From assembly GCA_038025085.1 (NCBI GenBank), contig CM076144.1, forward strand, positions 32,485,501 through 32,549,500: a stretch of 64,000 bases of DNA. Reading direction: 5' to 3'. Shown here piece after piece: positions 35,120 through 46,480 of this stretch. Within the stretch, counting starts at the first letter, position 1. The number at the start of each line of letters is the position of its first letter. Position numbers and translations under genes: made by a program. The stretch is from Tetragonia tetragonoides. Taxonomy: Eukaryota > Streptophyta > Magnoliopsida > Caryophyllales > Aizoaceae. A model generated the notes under the pieces. It was not told the origin of the DNA and did not search any database. It worked only from the letters and a program-made list of their open reading frames with translations.

Positions 35120-36393
35120 GTTTATTTTGTAGTATTGTTGTTTTGATCATTTTGATACTGCGTAGTCACCCAGCTCAACTTTAACAGATATGTCTGTTGT
35201 GAGCATGAGGGGCTAGTGAGTTGTAGGGAGATTTGAGCGCAGCTTGCTGCTTATGTAATCATTGCATATCCAAATGGAAGTATTAAAATTTCTTACTTCC
35301 CAAAAACAAAAAGAATTGATTTAAAGAAAATAAATCTCAGGATGGAGAACTTGGATGTTCACTTACGAACGGACAAATTCTCAAAGATTCTTGTTCTTGA
35401 TCAAAGGTTGATGAATTATATGTTGTTCTTGTGAAGATAAATGATATTGAAGGTTTATTTGTGGTAGAAATGATAAAGGATGAGTTATTGTGGTGGAAGG
35501 ATGATTAGGGTTGTTTACTTGGTGATGGATGAAGATTGAGAGTTTAGGGTTAATTAGAGACTTCTAGTGTTCAATTTGACCTCTCCATTGTGTTTTCCTT
35601 GGAAAAAAAAAAAGGAGAAAAAGAGTATATATAGAGGTAGGTATAGGTTTGGGAGACGGACAAAATAGTCCAATAGGCGCCATTCAGCAGGCCGCTTGGA
35701 GTCTAAGCGCCTACCACTCAGGCCAGCGGCATAGCCGCGTGGGCGAGCGGTTCAACCGCTTCAATGAGCGGCATAGCCGCTTGCCAAGCGGTTCAGTCTC
35801 TTTGGCAAGGAGCCAGACAAACTTCGACGGCCCATAACTTCTTAGTTTGACCTCCTATTAACCTAATTCTCTTTTCCGTGGATTCCTTATTCAACAGGAT
35901 TTCTTTGGACATATTATAAGTCCAATTATTATTAGTGTTCTGGGACTTATAGTCCAAACATTAGAGAGGTGTCTATTCAGTATACCTTGCGGTAACTGGA
36001 TCATATCATGTTCATTTATTATCGGTCATGGACCCATAATATTTCATTTTGAAGGTTTTTCTATTTGGAATCCATATAAATTAGGCCCACTTGAGAATTA
36101 TTCCTCTAATAGAGAAAAATCCTATTTGAATCGTGAAGTGCGGTAACTAGAGTATCGTTTTTGGCTCATAATAATGTCGAATCAAATCTTTTGACTCTGA
36201 TGTCCGTTTGAGACGGGTGAGTTGGCATTGGAAAGCTTGTGGAAAGGTTTATGTGATTGTGATAAAGTGAGAGGTTTTGTACCAATGATCAACAGTTAGA
36301 ACACATCAAAAATTCTTTCTGTCCATGTTATTCCATATCCATCATCATCGGGTTTTTGGTGGGACCGGGACACAATTTGGTGTCTACAGTAAT

Positions 36394-37100
36394 ATTACTA
36401 ATTGTATTTGCATAATGAGTGTATTGGCCCACAAATGTCACCTTGAATTCTTTCTAGAAAATGCGGGAGACTCACTTCCAGGGTTGCTCTTGGAGGGTCT
36501 TATCATCATTTTTCCAAGTGAACAAGTGGCACAAGAGAGTTGGTCACATTGTCGTACGCGAATTCATTTTAATGGGTGTCCACTTGATCTCTTAATGATT
36601 TTAATCATCAAGTATTTATGTCGAGATGACCCAAATGATGATACCATAGAGAGCATGTGTACGCTATGGTTGTCCAGCATTTGTTTGGATACCGTGTCGG
36701 CTTCGGTTGGATGAATATACGTACAATATAGGCCTGATTGCTGGTGTTCTTTCAAAAATACATTTCTTGCCATCTTTGACTGCTGTCAGGTACATGTATT
36801 CCTTATTTTCCACAGTCATGATTTCCATATGATAATCGTTTTTACGCACATATCTAACACTTAATAAGTTTTTTCGAGATTTTCTTGAATATAGTGCGTC
36901 TTGTATTTCAATTTTCATTACCATTGGGAGTAAAATGGAGGCTTTCCTCGAGCCTTCTATTAATTTTGCAACACTGTTAATGGTGTTAGCATTTACCTCT
37001 GTTAGTTTCAATTGGGTAACGTAGGCTTTATTCCTCATTGTGTATGTTGCAGCATTGTCGATGAGACATTGTTCGCCAATTCCATTTTGGAAGTTCATAG
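36394..37100 (-). pseudogene. Copia protease and integrase N-terminus
   Basis: The segment at 37098-36664 reads CLIDNAATYTMRNKAYVTQL, the copia protease D-S/T-G-type region with its usual DSATT changed. It continues with DALYSRKSRKNLLSVRYVRK. Pre-integrase and integrase start follow to about 36394 (GDICGPIH). Stops are present. The catalytic core of integrase, normally about 120 residues, is missing between GPIH here and ILHAAEL at 26924. Confidence 0.75.
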
Positions 37101-37249
37101 CTTCAGTGAAAAATAAGTATTATATTAGTAAAAATTGAACAAATGGGTTTTTTTTTAATAGAAACTATTACATCCATTAATAGTCTAATGCTTATTTAAG
37201 TATTTATTGAAAGGGAACAAGACATAACTAAACACTCATAATCAAACAC

Positions 37250-38240
37250 ATTTAATTAATAGGACTTGATTAAGGCAAGCTTAGTTAATGCCCAGGTTGG
37301 CAAGGTCATTCTAATTGTTGTCCATGAAATAGCCAAATACATCAAGGCTTGGCACATTCTGAAGACCTTCTTCCGCAAGGTTGGCTTCCACATATTTCTC
37401 TTAGCCCTTTTTGGAAACTTGATATAATTCCACCAAATGCTTGGCGATCCGGCATTCTTTTGCAACATGGCCTTTAATGCCACATTTGAAACATATAACT
37501 TTTTGCTTCCCAATTGGTCCAGTTTTCTGCTAGTTTACTTTTTTGCCTTTTCGCTGAAAAATGCTTCGAAATTCATTATTTTTCAGTTGACAACCGTGTT
37601 CACCCGTTTGGGTGGCAAGTGTCTTTGGCCTTGCATTAGTTCCAGGGGGCCTTATATTGTTATTTTTCATGAATAATGTACTGACAAATCTGCTCAGCCA
37701 CCAATAACACAGATATCATATCAAAGTATATTTTTGTAAAACCTATTTCACGATATTGCTGCTAAAGCATCGCATTAGAGGGGTTCATGGTGGAATAGGT
37801 CTTTTCAAGCATGTCATTCTCTGTGACCTTTTGCCCACATGACTTCACATACGAAGTTATACGTAGTAGAGCAGCATTATACTTGCCAACATTTTTGAAG
37901 TTCTGAAATCTCAAATTAGTCGATTTAAATAGGACTTGTGGCAACGCAACTTAACTTGTTCTCTGTGCTCATATCTCTTGTGGAGATTTTGCCACAATTC
38001 TTTTGGATCTTCAACCATGAGGTACTCATTTCAGGTTCTCATGGAGGTGGCGACTTCAGAAAATAATGGTTTTAGCCTTCTCTTGCTCTGAGGCATTATT
38101 ATCCTGCTCAACGATTTTCTTGAGCCCATTAGAGTTTATGTGTGTAACGGCGTCAACCTTCCATTTGTAACATTTCTTTCCAAGCACATCAATGATTTCA
38201 AATTTTCTTTTCGTAATGCTTGCCAATTTCTGATTAAAAG
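37250..38240 (-). pseudogene. Copia gag remnant
   Basis: Minus-strand fragments include QNVGKYNAALLRITSYVKSC and ENDMLEKTYSTMNPSNAML (37944-37762). A zinc-knuckle-like region lies near 37500-37450 (VALKAMLQKNAGSPSIWWNY, a decayed CFKCGIKGHVAKEC type). The first part near 38220-38000 includes DPKELWQNLHKRYEH. The frame is broken in many places. Confidence 0.65.
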
Positions 38241-40141
38241 TAAGTTATTATGAGTTAATAAAAGTTAGGGTAAAAGAAACGATAAAACTACTACAATGCA
38301 AAAATATATCACCACGGTATTGAGCAGTAGTGGTCCGAGACTCTCGATGTTTAGCCAGAAGTCAAGGGTTCAAAACCCCAGCCTGTGGGTACAAATAAAT
38401 ATAATCAACAAAATTTTTAATAATTACATATTATAACCCTTTTATTAATTTAGGCATAATTATTTAAATAATAGCTAAATAAACATAATCATGCTATTAA
38501 ATATAAAAGTAAAGTAAGTTATTATAACAAATTAATAGAGACATAGACATGAAGGGACTAAATAGTATACTATTAATTAATAAACATGAAATATTTAAGT
38601 AAAACTAAATATTATTTGATAATAGTACATGGAGCAATCAACAATTAATTATACATTGTAGATAATCTAACTTAAACATGTTTGTTATTATCTAAACAGA
38701 ATAAGAGCATGCATGCGTTACACATATATTAAAAGGAAAATTGTCTACAATAGATTTTAATTGTAAATCTCTGGTCTTGTACGGAGGAAAGCGTCTTAGC
38801 AGTTGGATGCTTTAAATTGCATTTTCTCAATTCACAGTATATGTGGAGGTAGACTTGTAAAACGGGTCAATCCAGTGGGTTATGGGTCGGGTGACCTCGG
38901 GTTCGGGCCGGGTCGGTTACGGGTTTGTTTTTGGTCCGAATTCACTTTTTAGTCCATTTTACCGGGTTGTAAAAGGGTTCGGGTCGAGAAAGCATTGTTA
39001 GGACCCTAAAAAACGAGTTGGGTCGGGTTTTTGGATCGGGCCACCTTTTTACAGCTCTATGTGGAGGGTCTCTAGGATTCAACTTGTAATAAAGGTGAAA
39101 AAATTCAAGCAAAAGGGGAGGCATGTAGAGGGTTGGATCGACAACAAAAATATGCCACATAGAGTCACTTGGCTCCCTAAGCTTTTGAACTTGAGCAATA
39201 CTGACTTTGGTCTCTCATTTATTTAGTCTACCAAATCTAGGTCGTATTGGCATGGCAAACGTGTGTCTTTCATCATATGACTTAAGACAAGTAATCACTA
39301 AGGACAAGAAAAATAAAACAAAGCTTCAAAAGGGTGGTTTCTAAACAAAATCTAGTTTAAGGAAATAAACCGTCGTGAGCACTTATTCTGACATTGTTCC
39401 TGATATTCACTTCTCCCTTTGGTTGCTCCTCACTGCTATGGCTCCAATTCTACAGCTACCCACCAACTTTGATCGACATTGCCGACCATGGTGGTCGTTT
39501 TACGGTGGTTCAACTGAGTTTTCGATTACGAAGTCCAATACCGTGCCACCGGGCGGGACGACCCAATTTTGGATGTCCAATCATGAGAGGTCATTGGGGC
39601 TTTTGGAGTTTTGAGACCACCGTGAGTGGTGACCTCGGTGGGTTTTGGCTCTGTTTCTTCCCTCTTTCTTTTGGGGTTCGATTGCTCCGGCTCTTGCAGA
39701 GGCGGTTGGGGTATTGGTTCGGTGGGATGATTGTTCAAGTTAATGATGGGGGCTGATGAACTTGGTATGTGGGCTTACGGAGCTGCGACCAAGAGTTGGG
39801 ACGATGTGTTCGCCGATGGTTGCGGTTGAGGAACGATACTTGTATATGGGTTTGCCGCGATAGGTAAGTTGTGCTCGATGATGATGTAAACACAATCATT
39901 TGAGAAACCACACATGATGGTATTGATCCCATTTTGGTGGTCCATGTTTACTAGTGGTTTTGGTGAACAAATATAGTACTCTGAGAGCACCTTCTATTTT
40001 TCTGTTTTGAGTTTTTCTGATGTAGAGGTTTCGAAAGATAGTTTCAGCAGCTACAGAGCATACTTCTCACAACAGTAGGCTATATGGAAAATTACCTTTG
40101 TATTTGGTTTGATAGTTTAGAGGCTTGGTGCCGATAACGTG
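38241..40141 (-). other. Copia 5' leader region with inserts
   Basis: This is about 1.9 kb between the 5' LTR and gag. The stretch at 38325-38390 contains a B-box-like GGGTTCAAAACCCC and may be a SINE remnant. The stretch at 38420-38760 is very AT-rich. A hAT MITE lies at 38850-39059. The part at 39370-40141 is less AT-rich; its ORFs on either strand carry no motif I recognise and I do not call a gene. Confidence 0.5.
38850..39059. mobile_element. hAT-type MITE with 8-bp TSD
   Basis: The ends are TAGACTTGTAAAACGGGTC and, reverse-complemented, TAGAGCTGTAAAAAGGTGGC. A perfect 8-bp duplication TGTGGAGG lies at 38842-38849 and 39060-39067. The interior is unusually G-rich with repeated GGGTCGGG/GGGTTCGGG units. 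TSD length and TA-G ends fit the hAT superfamily. Confidence 0.8.
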
Positions 40142-40504
40142 TTGTGAATTGAATTCGGATCGATTTTTCATTCATAATCGGGGATATATAAATAGGCCCT
40201 TAAAGGATAAATGAACTATAAAATTACACTGGGATGCTAACATTGCTAACAGTATGCTATGAGTGATCTTTTCACTCTGATACTTTGCCGCCCAAAACTT
40301 CCTCAGAGTCGTAATATGTCTTATCAAAGCCTTTAGGAATATATTATACACAAAAACTTCTATAAGATGGTGTTTTCGTAACTTTTGGTGAGACGGGGGT
40401 CACTTTTCAATGAAACAAGGGTCACTGCTCACCCTAAGTGACCCCTACATTTAAAAATATTAACACCATTATTCAGTGAGTTGGTGTCACCGTATATTAT
40501 AACA
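40142..40504 (-). repeat. Copia 5' LTR
   Basis: TG...CA-bounded copy of the LTR at 18556-18786, beginning TGTTGTGAATTG on the plus strand and ending TATAACA, with the 145-bp insert inside. Confidence 0.85.
40348..40492. mobile_element. Small non-autonomous insert in the copia 5' LTR
   Basis: This 145-bp segment is absent from the 3' LTR. It is flanked by TATATTAT at 40340-40347 and 40493-40500. Near its ends are TATAAGATGGTG and GGTGTCACCGTATA, which are roughly inverted. Superfamily uncertain. Confidence 0.6.
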
Positions 40505-40574
40505 CTCTTTAAATTTATTTATCTGAAAAATACCTCATTTTAGCTACTCTGCATTAATTCATTTTAGCTTCTTC

Positions 40575-41825
40575 ATAATAAATAATCTTTTTACAACAAA
40601 GATTATATAGACCTATAACGTTAAATGTTATCGTTACATAGACCCTCACGCTGAAAATAGGTCATATAAACCATTAACGTTTTAAGTTTTAGACATGTAA
40701 ACCCCTTGAGTGCTGAAAAAGAGGAGAGTGTAGAACAAATTCCGTTAATGCAAGTGAGCAAAGTAAAAATAATAGTTGATATTTTTTTTTTAAAAAGAGA
40801 AATGTAAAGATTAATTATTTTGCAATCTTATCTACACCCATACAAGTATTCACCCTACGGAATCCAGACCAACGACATGTGCAACTTTATTTTTCCAGGA
40901 AAAGTGAAATAATTTTAAGGAAGACAAGGAAAGATTTACGTTGCGCAAAAAGTTTATTTAAGATGAGATAATTAGAATGCATGAAGGTACAACACTATTT
41001 TAAGTTACCATTTTTTTCGTGTGGGTTCACTCTAAAAACTCTGGTCAAAATATATTTTGTTCACACTGGATCAGACCACGCGAAAAAGTGGAGGCGCTTC
41101 ATGCAATCATTGATTTCATTTAGAATTGACACTTAAACCTTGCTTAAGGGATGAGTGTCGAACCAAAGACACCAACGACTAGTTAGTTTTTATGATCCTA
41201 TTTTATATATTAACTGTAAAATAAAATATTTAGATAAACAATGCACAAAATTATATTTACAAAAGTTTCAATCATAATCTTAAACTCATATGTAACTTGC
41301 ATTGTAAAAGTTTTAAGTTTACCTTGCACCACCTAATATGCTCCCATTTCTTATAGCATCCAGGAATTGAGATATTTTTAATCCCTTTAACAATTAATTG
41401 TTTTTTTGATGCAAGGAAAAAAAAAGAAAAAAAAAGGGAAAAAAGAAAAAGAAAAAGTGGGAGCAAATGCAATTTTGTCCACAGTAGACCCTGACCTTCT
41501 GTTGTCATTATATATGATGCATCATTATTGACCAGAATTTGGTGTATATGTAGTGGCAAATTGCAATAGCCGAATGCTTGTTTTCCGCATTTCTGTTTTA
41601 AAACTATTGATACACAATTGCTTTATTCATCATTTTTATTTTGTTTGGTTGTATTACCGGAGAGTGTACTACAATCTCCCACTTTCCGGCAATCAAATGG
41701 TCTATGTGGTCAAAAACTAAACTTTAAGGGTTTGTATGACCCACTTTCAACCTTGAGGGCTGTATAGCTGAAACATCCAATGTTAGAGGTCTATATGACC
41801 TTTGTTGATCTTTTTAAAGATTTTA
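40575..41825. mobile_element. Long-inverted-repeat element (foldback or MULE-like)
   Basis: The arm at about 40585-40745 matches the reverse complement of about 41650-41825. Shared blocks include ATAGACCT..TAAC, GGTCATA.AAACC and GAGAGTGTAG at roughly 70% identity. Arms of about 170 bp enclose about 900 bp with no recognisable coding region and an A-rich purine tract at 41415-41458. Exact ends and TSD were not resolved. Confidence 0.5.
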
Positions 41826-42265
41826 AGAGCCAATTTTTGTGAAAATAAACCTATTTGTCACCTCCCTTTTGCCCATTAGTAATGTCTTTATCATCACACT
41901 TGAAAATCCTACGGGTAAGTATTATTGTTTCGTCGTGACTATCATAACATGCCAAGAAGCTTCCCTATAGGTTCAATTTAGTCCCAAATGATAACAAACA
42001 TGTGGGCTTCTGAACTTGAAATGACGGTTGAAAAGTTTGAACTTCACATGCTATGAATTCATTGGTATGTCAAAGTTAACATATGAGTATAATAAATGTC
42101 AAAGAGTCCGTCAATAGGGAAGGTAACAATAAAAATGTACCAAAAACCCACACACCAAGTGCAATCTGCAACTCCCAAAAAACAAAATGCATACAGATTT
42201 GTCATTCACAAAAAGAAAAGAAAAGGGGAGTGAGCTAATTAACACATAAAGTTAAGGAAGAAAAG
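41826..42265. other. Unassigned intergenic DNA
   Basis: AT-rich with no coding, repeat or RNA feature that I can support. It ends at AAAAG, the putative target-site side of the SIRE-like LTR. Confidence 0.4.
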
Positions 42266-43645
42266 TGTTAGTAGCACGGTAGAACACAAGAAGGGGGGGT
42301 GAATTGTGTTCTAAAACTTTTTGCGAAATTTAATCTATTTAGAACACTTGTTGTACTTTTAGGATTGTTACCAACTATCAGGAACGTTTACTTAAACAAA
42401 GAACAACTTTAGATAAAGCTAATAAACAAATAGAAACAATATGAAAGCACTCACGATTTTACGTGGAAAACCCTTTAAAACTACAAATGATGAAAAACCA
42501 CGGCATGTAGGACTTTCAATGACTACTCCTCATTAATCAGTAGTACAACTCGATCAAACCGACCCTGGTTCAATCCAACTCACTCCAACCCAATTTCTTC
42601 TAATTGACGTCACGAACTCAAACCTAATTACTCTAATTCAAGCCAAACGACCTTAGAACCAATTACTCTAATCTAAGCCTAACCCTTGGACACTCATCCA
42701 AGATATCATTAACAATAAGGAATATTGTTTAACTCTCAACCTCTCAAAAGCGTAAGGTACAATTTAATTTCTATAGCTATTTCAGAAGTTGTTAATATGT
42801 TCCTTCAATTACTTAGGCAAGCTTTAGTGTTCTCTCAAAATATTTCTCTCAGAAACTACAAACACTTATGGGTTGTAAAATCGCGAACATAAAATGAAAT
42901 ATAACTCCCCTTTATAAAGGCAAATAGGTTTTCCGAAAATAAAACTAAAATTTGAATTTTTAATTCACCTAAAAATAATATCATTGTAAATAATACTATT
43001 TGAGCTCAAACATATCAAAAATAAATATCCTAAAATAAATAAATCAAAGAGGTAGGATTTTCATAACAATATTGACCAAACAATATATTTTCTAACAAGA
43101 TAATATTTTACCAAATAATAGACAAATTCCCACTAGGAAAATATCTAATATTTTTTGTCACTATAGTATATAATCAATTCTGAATATTTTGAAAACAAAA
43201 TCCTCCCATATGTAAAAATAAATTTTCCATTTAAAAGATTAATATAATCTCTAGTAGGAATATCATCTAGTGAATCTAATAATTTTACCAAAATAATAAT
43301 CATTTAGGAAATATTATATGTACATGTAACTTGTAGTCTTCCAATAGGTAACGTCTCACCTAAGGAGTACTCCATAGTCACGTTTCTCAGTATAAGAACG
43401 TTTTCCTCAAATCATTTATTTAGTTTGACCAACTAATTAAGTAATCAAATTAACTTCATCTTTAAAAACTTTAACAAATGAGCTCTAATAAATATAACCA
43501 TTAAAATGTAGAGATTCATAAGTTTTCAAGCTTGATTGTCATCTCAATTGTTGTATAGAAACTTCATGCTTCAACCTTTCAATATTAACTAATCTACAAG
43601 CTTGTATAAAGACATTAGTAACTTCAAGATATTAAATGAATAGTT

Positions 43646-43650
<5 letters not shown>

Positions 43651-43737
<87 letters not shown>
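43651..43737. repeat. (AT)n microsatellite, about 87 bp
   Basis: A pure AT dinucleotide array lying exactly at the 3' end of the minus-strand LINE. Assemblies often mis-size such arrays. Confidence 0.95.
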
Positions 43738-43738
<1 letters not shown>

Positions 43739-44174
43739 TTGGCAATTAAATGATATCATTTCATTAATCACTGAGTGGAACATTACAAAGCAAGGTTCAA
43801 AAAAGAACCTCCTCTTACATCTCTACACCATAGGACAAACACACCTAAAACAAAACAGGAATTAGCACAAGCACGCCTTCTAAGGATTTCCTATGCTAAC
43901 TACTATTTTCCTAGGCTTACAAAAATAACTTACTCAATACAATCATCTCTATAATAACTCCAAAAACTGCAGTAAATTTTTGTTGCCTCAAACACGAGCA
44001 AACACATGATTCTGCAGCTGCTTCACTAATACTCCCAGAACATTAATTCGATTATGAAATATTCTAATGTTTCTCTCTATCCAGATAGCATAGAGAGCTT
44101 CAGCAAAGCACATCTTCGTGATGGTTGCTCTGGCTGATTTGCCTCTGGTAGCAATAATCACCCAATCTCTCCTG

Positions 44175-46480
44175 CTACCAAGAGAGTATATGTCTCTGAT
44201 ATCCCAACCAAGCTAGAATAGACTGCCAGAACTCTTGAGAAAACTTACAGCAAATGCGACAAATTTTCAGGGTGCTACTCACACAACACACAAACAGGGT
44301 CACAAGGCACCCCCAGCTAATAATCATGCCCTTAGTTCGCAGCTTACCATGCAAACTCAGCCAAAGTATAAACACAGACTTTGGGGTAGCAAAATTAGAA
44401 CATGTAAGGTTCTTCCATGGTACTTTACTCTCCTGGCAACAAAGCAGTTGATAGCACTTTTTAATGCTGAACTTGTCTTGGCACACAATAGTAGACCAAT
44501 CCCCAATAGCAGTTTTGTGTTTCCTCATACTGAAATTTTTCCTCACCATCTATGAGGCCTGCATAGGGATATCCATACACCAGAAATTCTTTTGCTTCAC
44601 ATAATATGAGTGCACCCATTTAATCCATAGTGTGTCTTTCTTAGAGCTAAGAGCCTACATCAACTTAAAGATAGCTGCACTGTTCCAAACACGCAAATTC
44701 AGCAAGTTATATCGTCCAGCACTATTAGGCAGACACACCCTATCCCAAGCAACCAATGCTCTTTTTGTAATTTGTGGCTCAATAGACTAAAGGAAGCTTC
44801 TACAAGATGCTTTAATCAGCTTGATAATCTTTTGGGGAAGGATAAATAATTGGGACCAGAATGCTTGCATACCAACTAACACAGCTTTGTACTCTCCTTG
44901 CATAAGATACAAAATTGGCAGCCCAATGTCTAATCTTGCCAACCATCTTCTCAACCAGTGGTTTACACTGAACCACCGTCAACTTCTTTGTGGAAAGAGG
45001 TACCCTCAGATACTTAACTGGTAAAGAATCTTCAGAGAAGCCCAAGAGAGCTAGGTTATCTTCCTTAACATCATTATTAACACCACCAAAGTACACTTGG
45101 CTCTTAGCCAAATTAGCTTTTAAGCCTGTAGCCTCCAAGAAATGATAGAATTTCTTGTTTAAAGCATTGATAGACTGAGTATCCCCCCTTGAGAAAAGCA
45201 ACAGATCATCAGGAAAATACAAGTGCACTACACCTAATCTCTTACATCTCGGGTGAAAATGGAATTCAGGATCATCTTGCAAAGAGCTAAGTACCCTGTG
45301 CAGGTATTCCATAACAAGTGTGAACAAGAAAGGGGACATGGGGTCACACTATCTCAAACCTTTCTTTGCCTTAAATGTCTCAGTGAACTCTCCATTCAGA
45401 CTGAATCATAAGCCTTCTGCTGATCGACCTTAATCATGCATCTAGGGGAAATGTACTTCCTTGAATAACCCTTCACCAATTCATGACTCAAAATAATATT
45501 ATCAGAAGTCAATCTACCTGGCACAAAAGCAGACTGACTTGCACTCACAACAGACCCTATTACATTCTGCATCCTGTGTGTGATCAGTTTTGAGATAATT
45601 TTTTACAGAATAGTATAACAGGCTATGGGCCTAAATTGTTTCACAAAGGAAGGGAAGCAACTTTAGGGACCAATGAGATAACAGTAGTATTAATTGCTTT
45701 GAGAAATGAACCATGATGAAAAAACTCACAAAATGCTGTTGTTACCTAAGCTCCTATAATATGCCAGGATTTTCTGAAGAAATGAGCATTTTAGCCGTCA
45801 ATGCTAGGTGCTTTGTTGTCATCAATAGAGAGCACATCCTTCTTCACTTCATCCGGGGAAATATCAGCTTGCATGTACATCTGCTGCTCATGTGTAAGAC
45901 TGGACCACCCCTCATATATTGAAAACCAATTCTAGGCAAGGAGGAAGCAGCGTCACCCATAAGATTCTGGTAAAATCAGTGATTTCTTCCTTGATATCCA
46001 CCATCTTGGTTATTCTCCTTCCATTTGCATCATTAAGGGTATTAATGGAGCTTCTACTATGTCTTTTCCTTCATAATAGCAAAGAAATACCTTGAATTTT
46101 CATCCCCCTCACGCAGCCAGTGCACTTTTGATTTCTGCTTATAAACTTTTCCTGGAGGTTACTCCAATTTTCAAGGTAAGTAAGACTTCTTTCTCCTGAA
46201 CAATCTGATCTGTATCACATGTATTCGAACTTCTAATAGCCTGCAGAGCCTGCAACGTATGCCTGGCCTCCTCTATTTTACTCTCAATGTTGCCAAACTC
46301 CTGAACAAAGAGACCTTTTATAGGATTCTTACACTTTTTAGTTTTTGCCAAACTGAAAACATTGTAATTCTTGCAAAATTACAGTCCCATTCACGAGCAA
46401 CAATATCACTAAAATCAGCATGCTCAGCAACAATATTAATAAATCTGAAAGGTTTCCTACTATAAGAAGGAGCGACTTCC
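44175..46480 (-). pseudogene. LINE ORF2: RT and zf-RVT
   Basis: RT C-terminal half at 45339-44812: MSPFLFTLVMEYLHRVLSSL, HPRCKRLGVVHLYFPDDLLL (FADD changed to FPDD), LGFSEDSLPVKYLRVPLS. The zf-RVT part at 44549-44175 includes WKNLTCSNFATPKSVFILW. Between 46480 and 45340 the RT N-terminal part is fragmented by stops. The active-site Ala-to-Pro change and the stops mean no function. Confidence 0.8.

Larger units (their letters stand above)
27737..35309 (+). mobile_element. L1-type LINE, defective, carrying a solo LTR
   Basis: A 15-bp direct repeat (AAAGAATTGATTTAA) flanks it at 27722-27736 and 35310-35324. ORF1 is at 27787-29168 and ORF2 at 29336-35119, interrupted by the solo LTR at 32031-34822. 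The 3' end is short and A-rich (CCCAAAAACA). Both ORFs have stops and frameshifts, and ORF2 has lost the segment after the RT active-site region. The start ATG at 27787 lies only 50 bp from the 5' end, so the 5' UTR is short or lost. Confidence 0.85.
26930..36388 (-). mobile_element. Solo LTR (Tat-like family), split by a LINE
   Basis: Plus-strand ends are TGTAAACACCAGGG and TTTGGTGTCTACA. In the minus orientation these are a TGTAGACACC start and a TTTACA end, like the LTRs at 49743 and 59755. The flanks GTAAA (26925-26929) and GTAAT (36389-36393) form a 4/5 TSD. Removing the LINE (27737-35309) and one TSD copy leaves about 1.87 kb with no gag or pol, hence a solo LTR. It shares the box GGGAAGGTGTTAGGCACCCA (27156-27175) with the Tat LTRs. 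It also carries a cluster of GCGGC/GCCGC palindromes at 35680-35810. Confidence 0.75.
18556..40504 (-). mobile_element. Ty1/copia LTR retrotransposon, host of several nested insertions
   Basis: LTR copies lie at 18556-18786 (3' LTR) and 40142-40504 (5' LTR, enlarged by a 145-bp insert). CTCTT flanks both ends (18551-18555, 40505-40509). Read from right to left the order is leader, gag (about 38240-37250), protease and integrase start (37100-36394), integrase end and RT start (26924-25604), then RT end and RNase H (20070-18975). That is the copia order, INT before RT. A purine-rich tract (CAAGGAGGAG) precedes the 3' LTR. The reading frame has many stops and shifts, so it is dead. Without insertions the element would be about 6.8 kb. 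The left LTR begins CG instead of TG, a single T-to-C change. Confidence 0.85.

Noticed and set aside
35649..35837. Small ORF of 62 codons in the solo LTR
   Set aside because: It arises from the GC-rich palindrome cluster and has no homologous frame in the related LTRs.
38325..38400. tRNA gene or complete SINE
   Set aside because: A B-box-like GGGTTCAAAACCCC is present but cloverleaf pairing, tail and TSD are missing; mentioned only as a possible remnant.
39370..40000. Possible host gene in the copia leader
   Set aside because: Several overlapping ORFs on both strands, none with a domain or splice support; the region lies between the copia 5' LTR and gag, so leader sequence is simpler.
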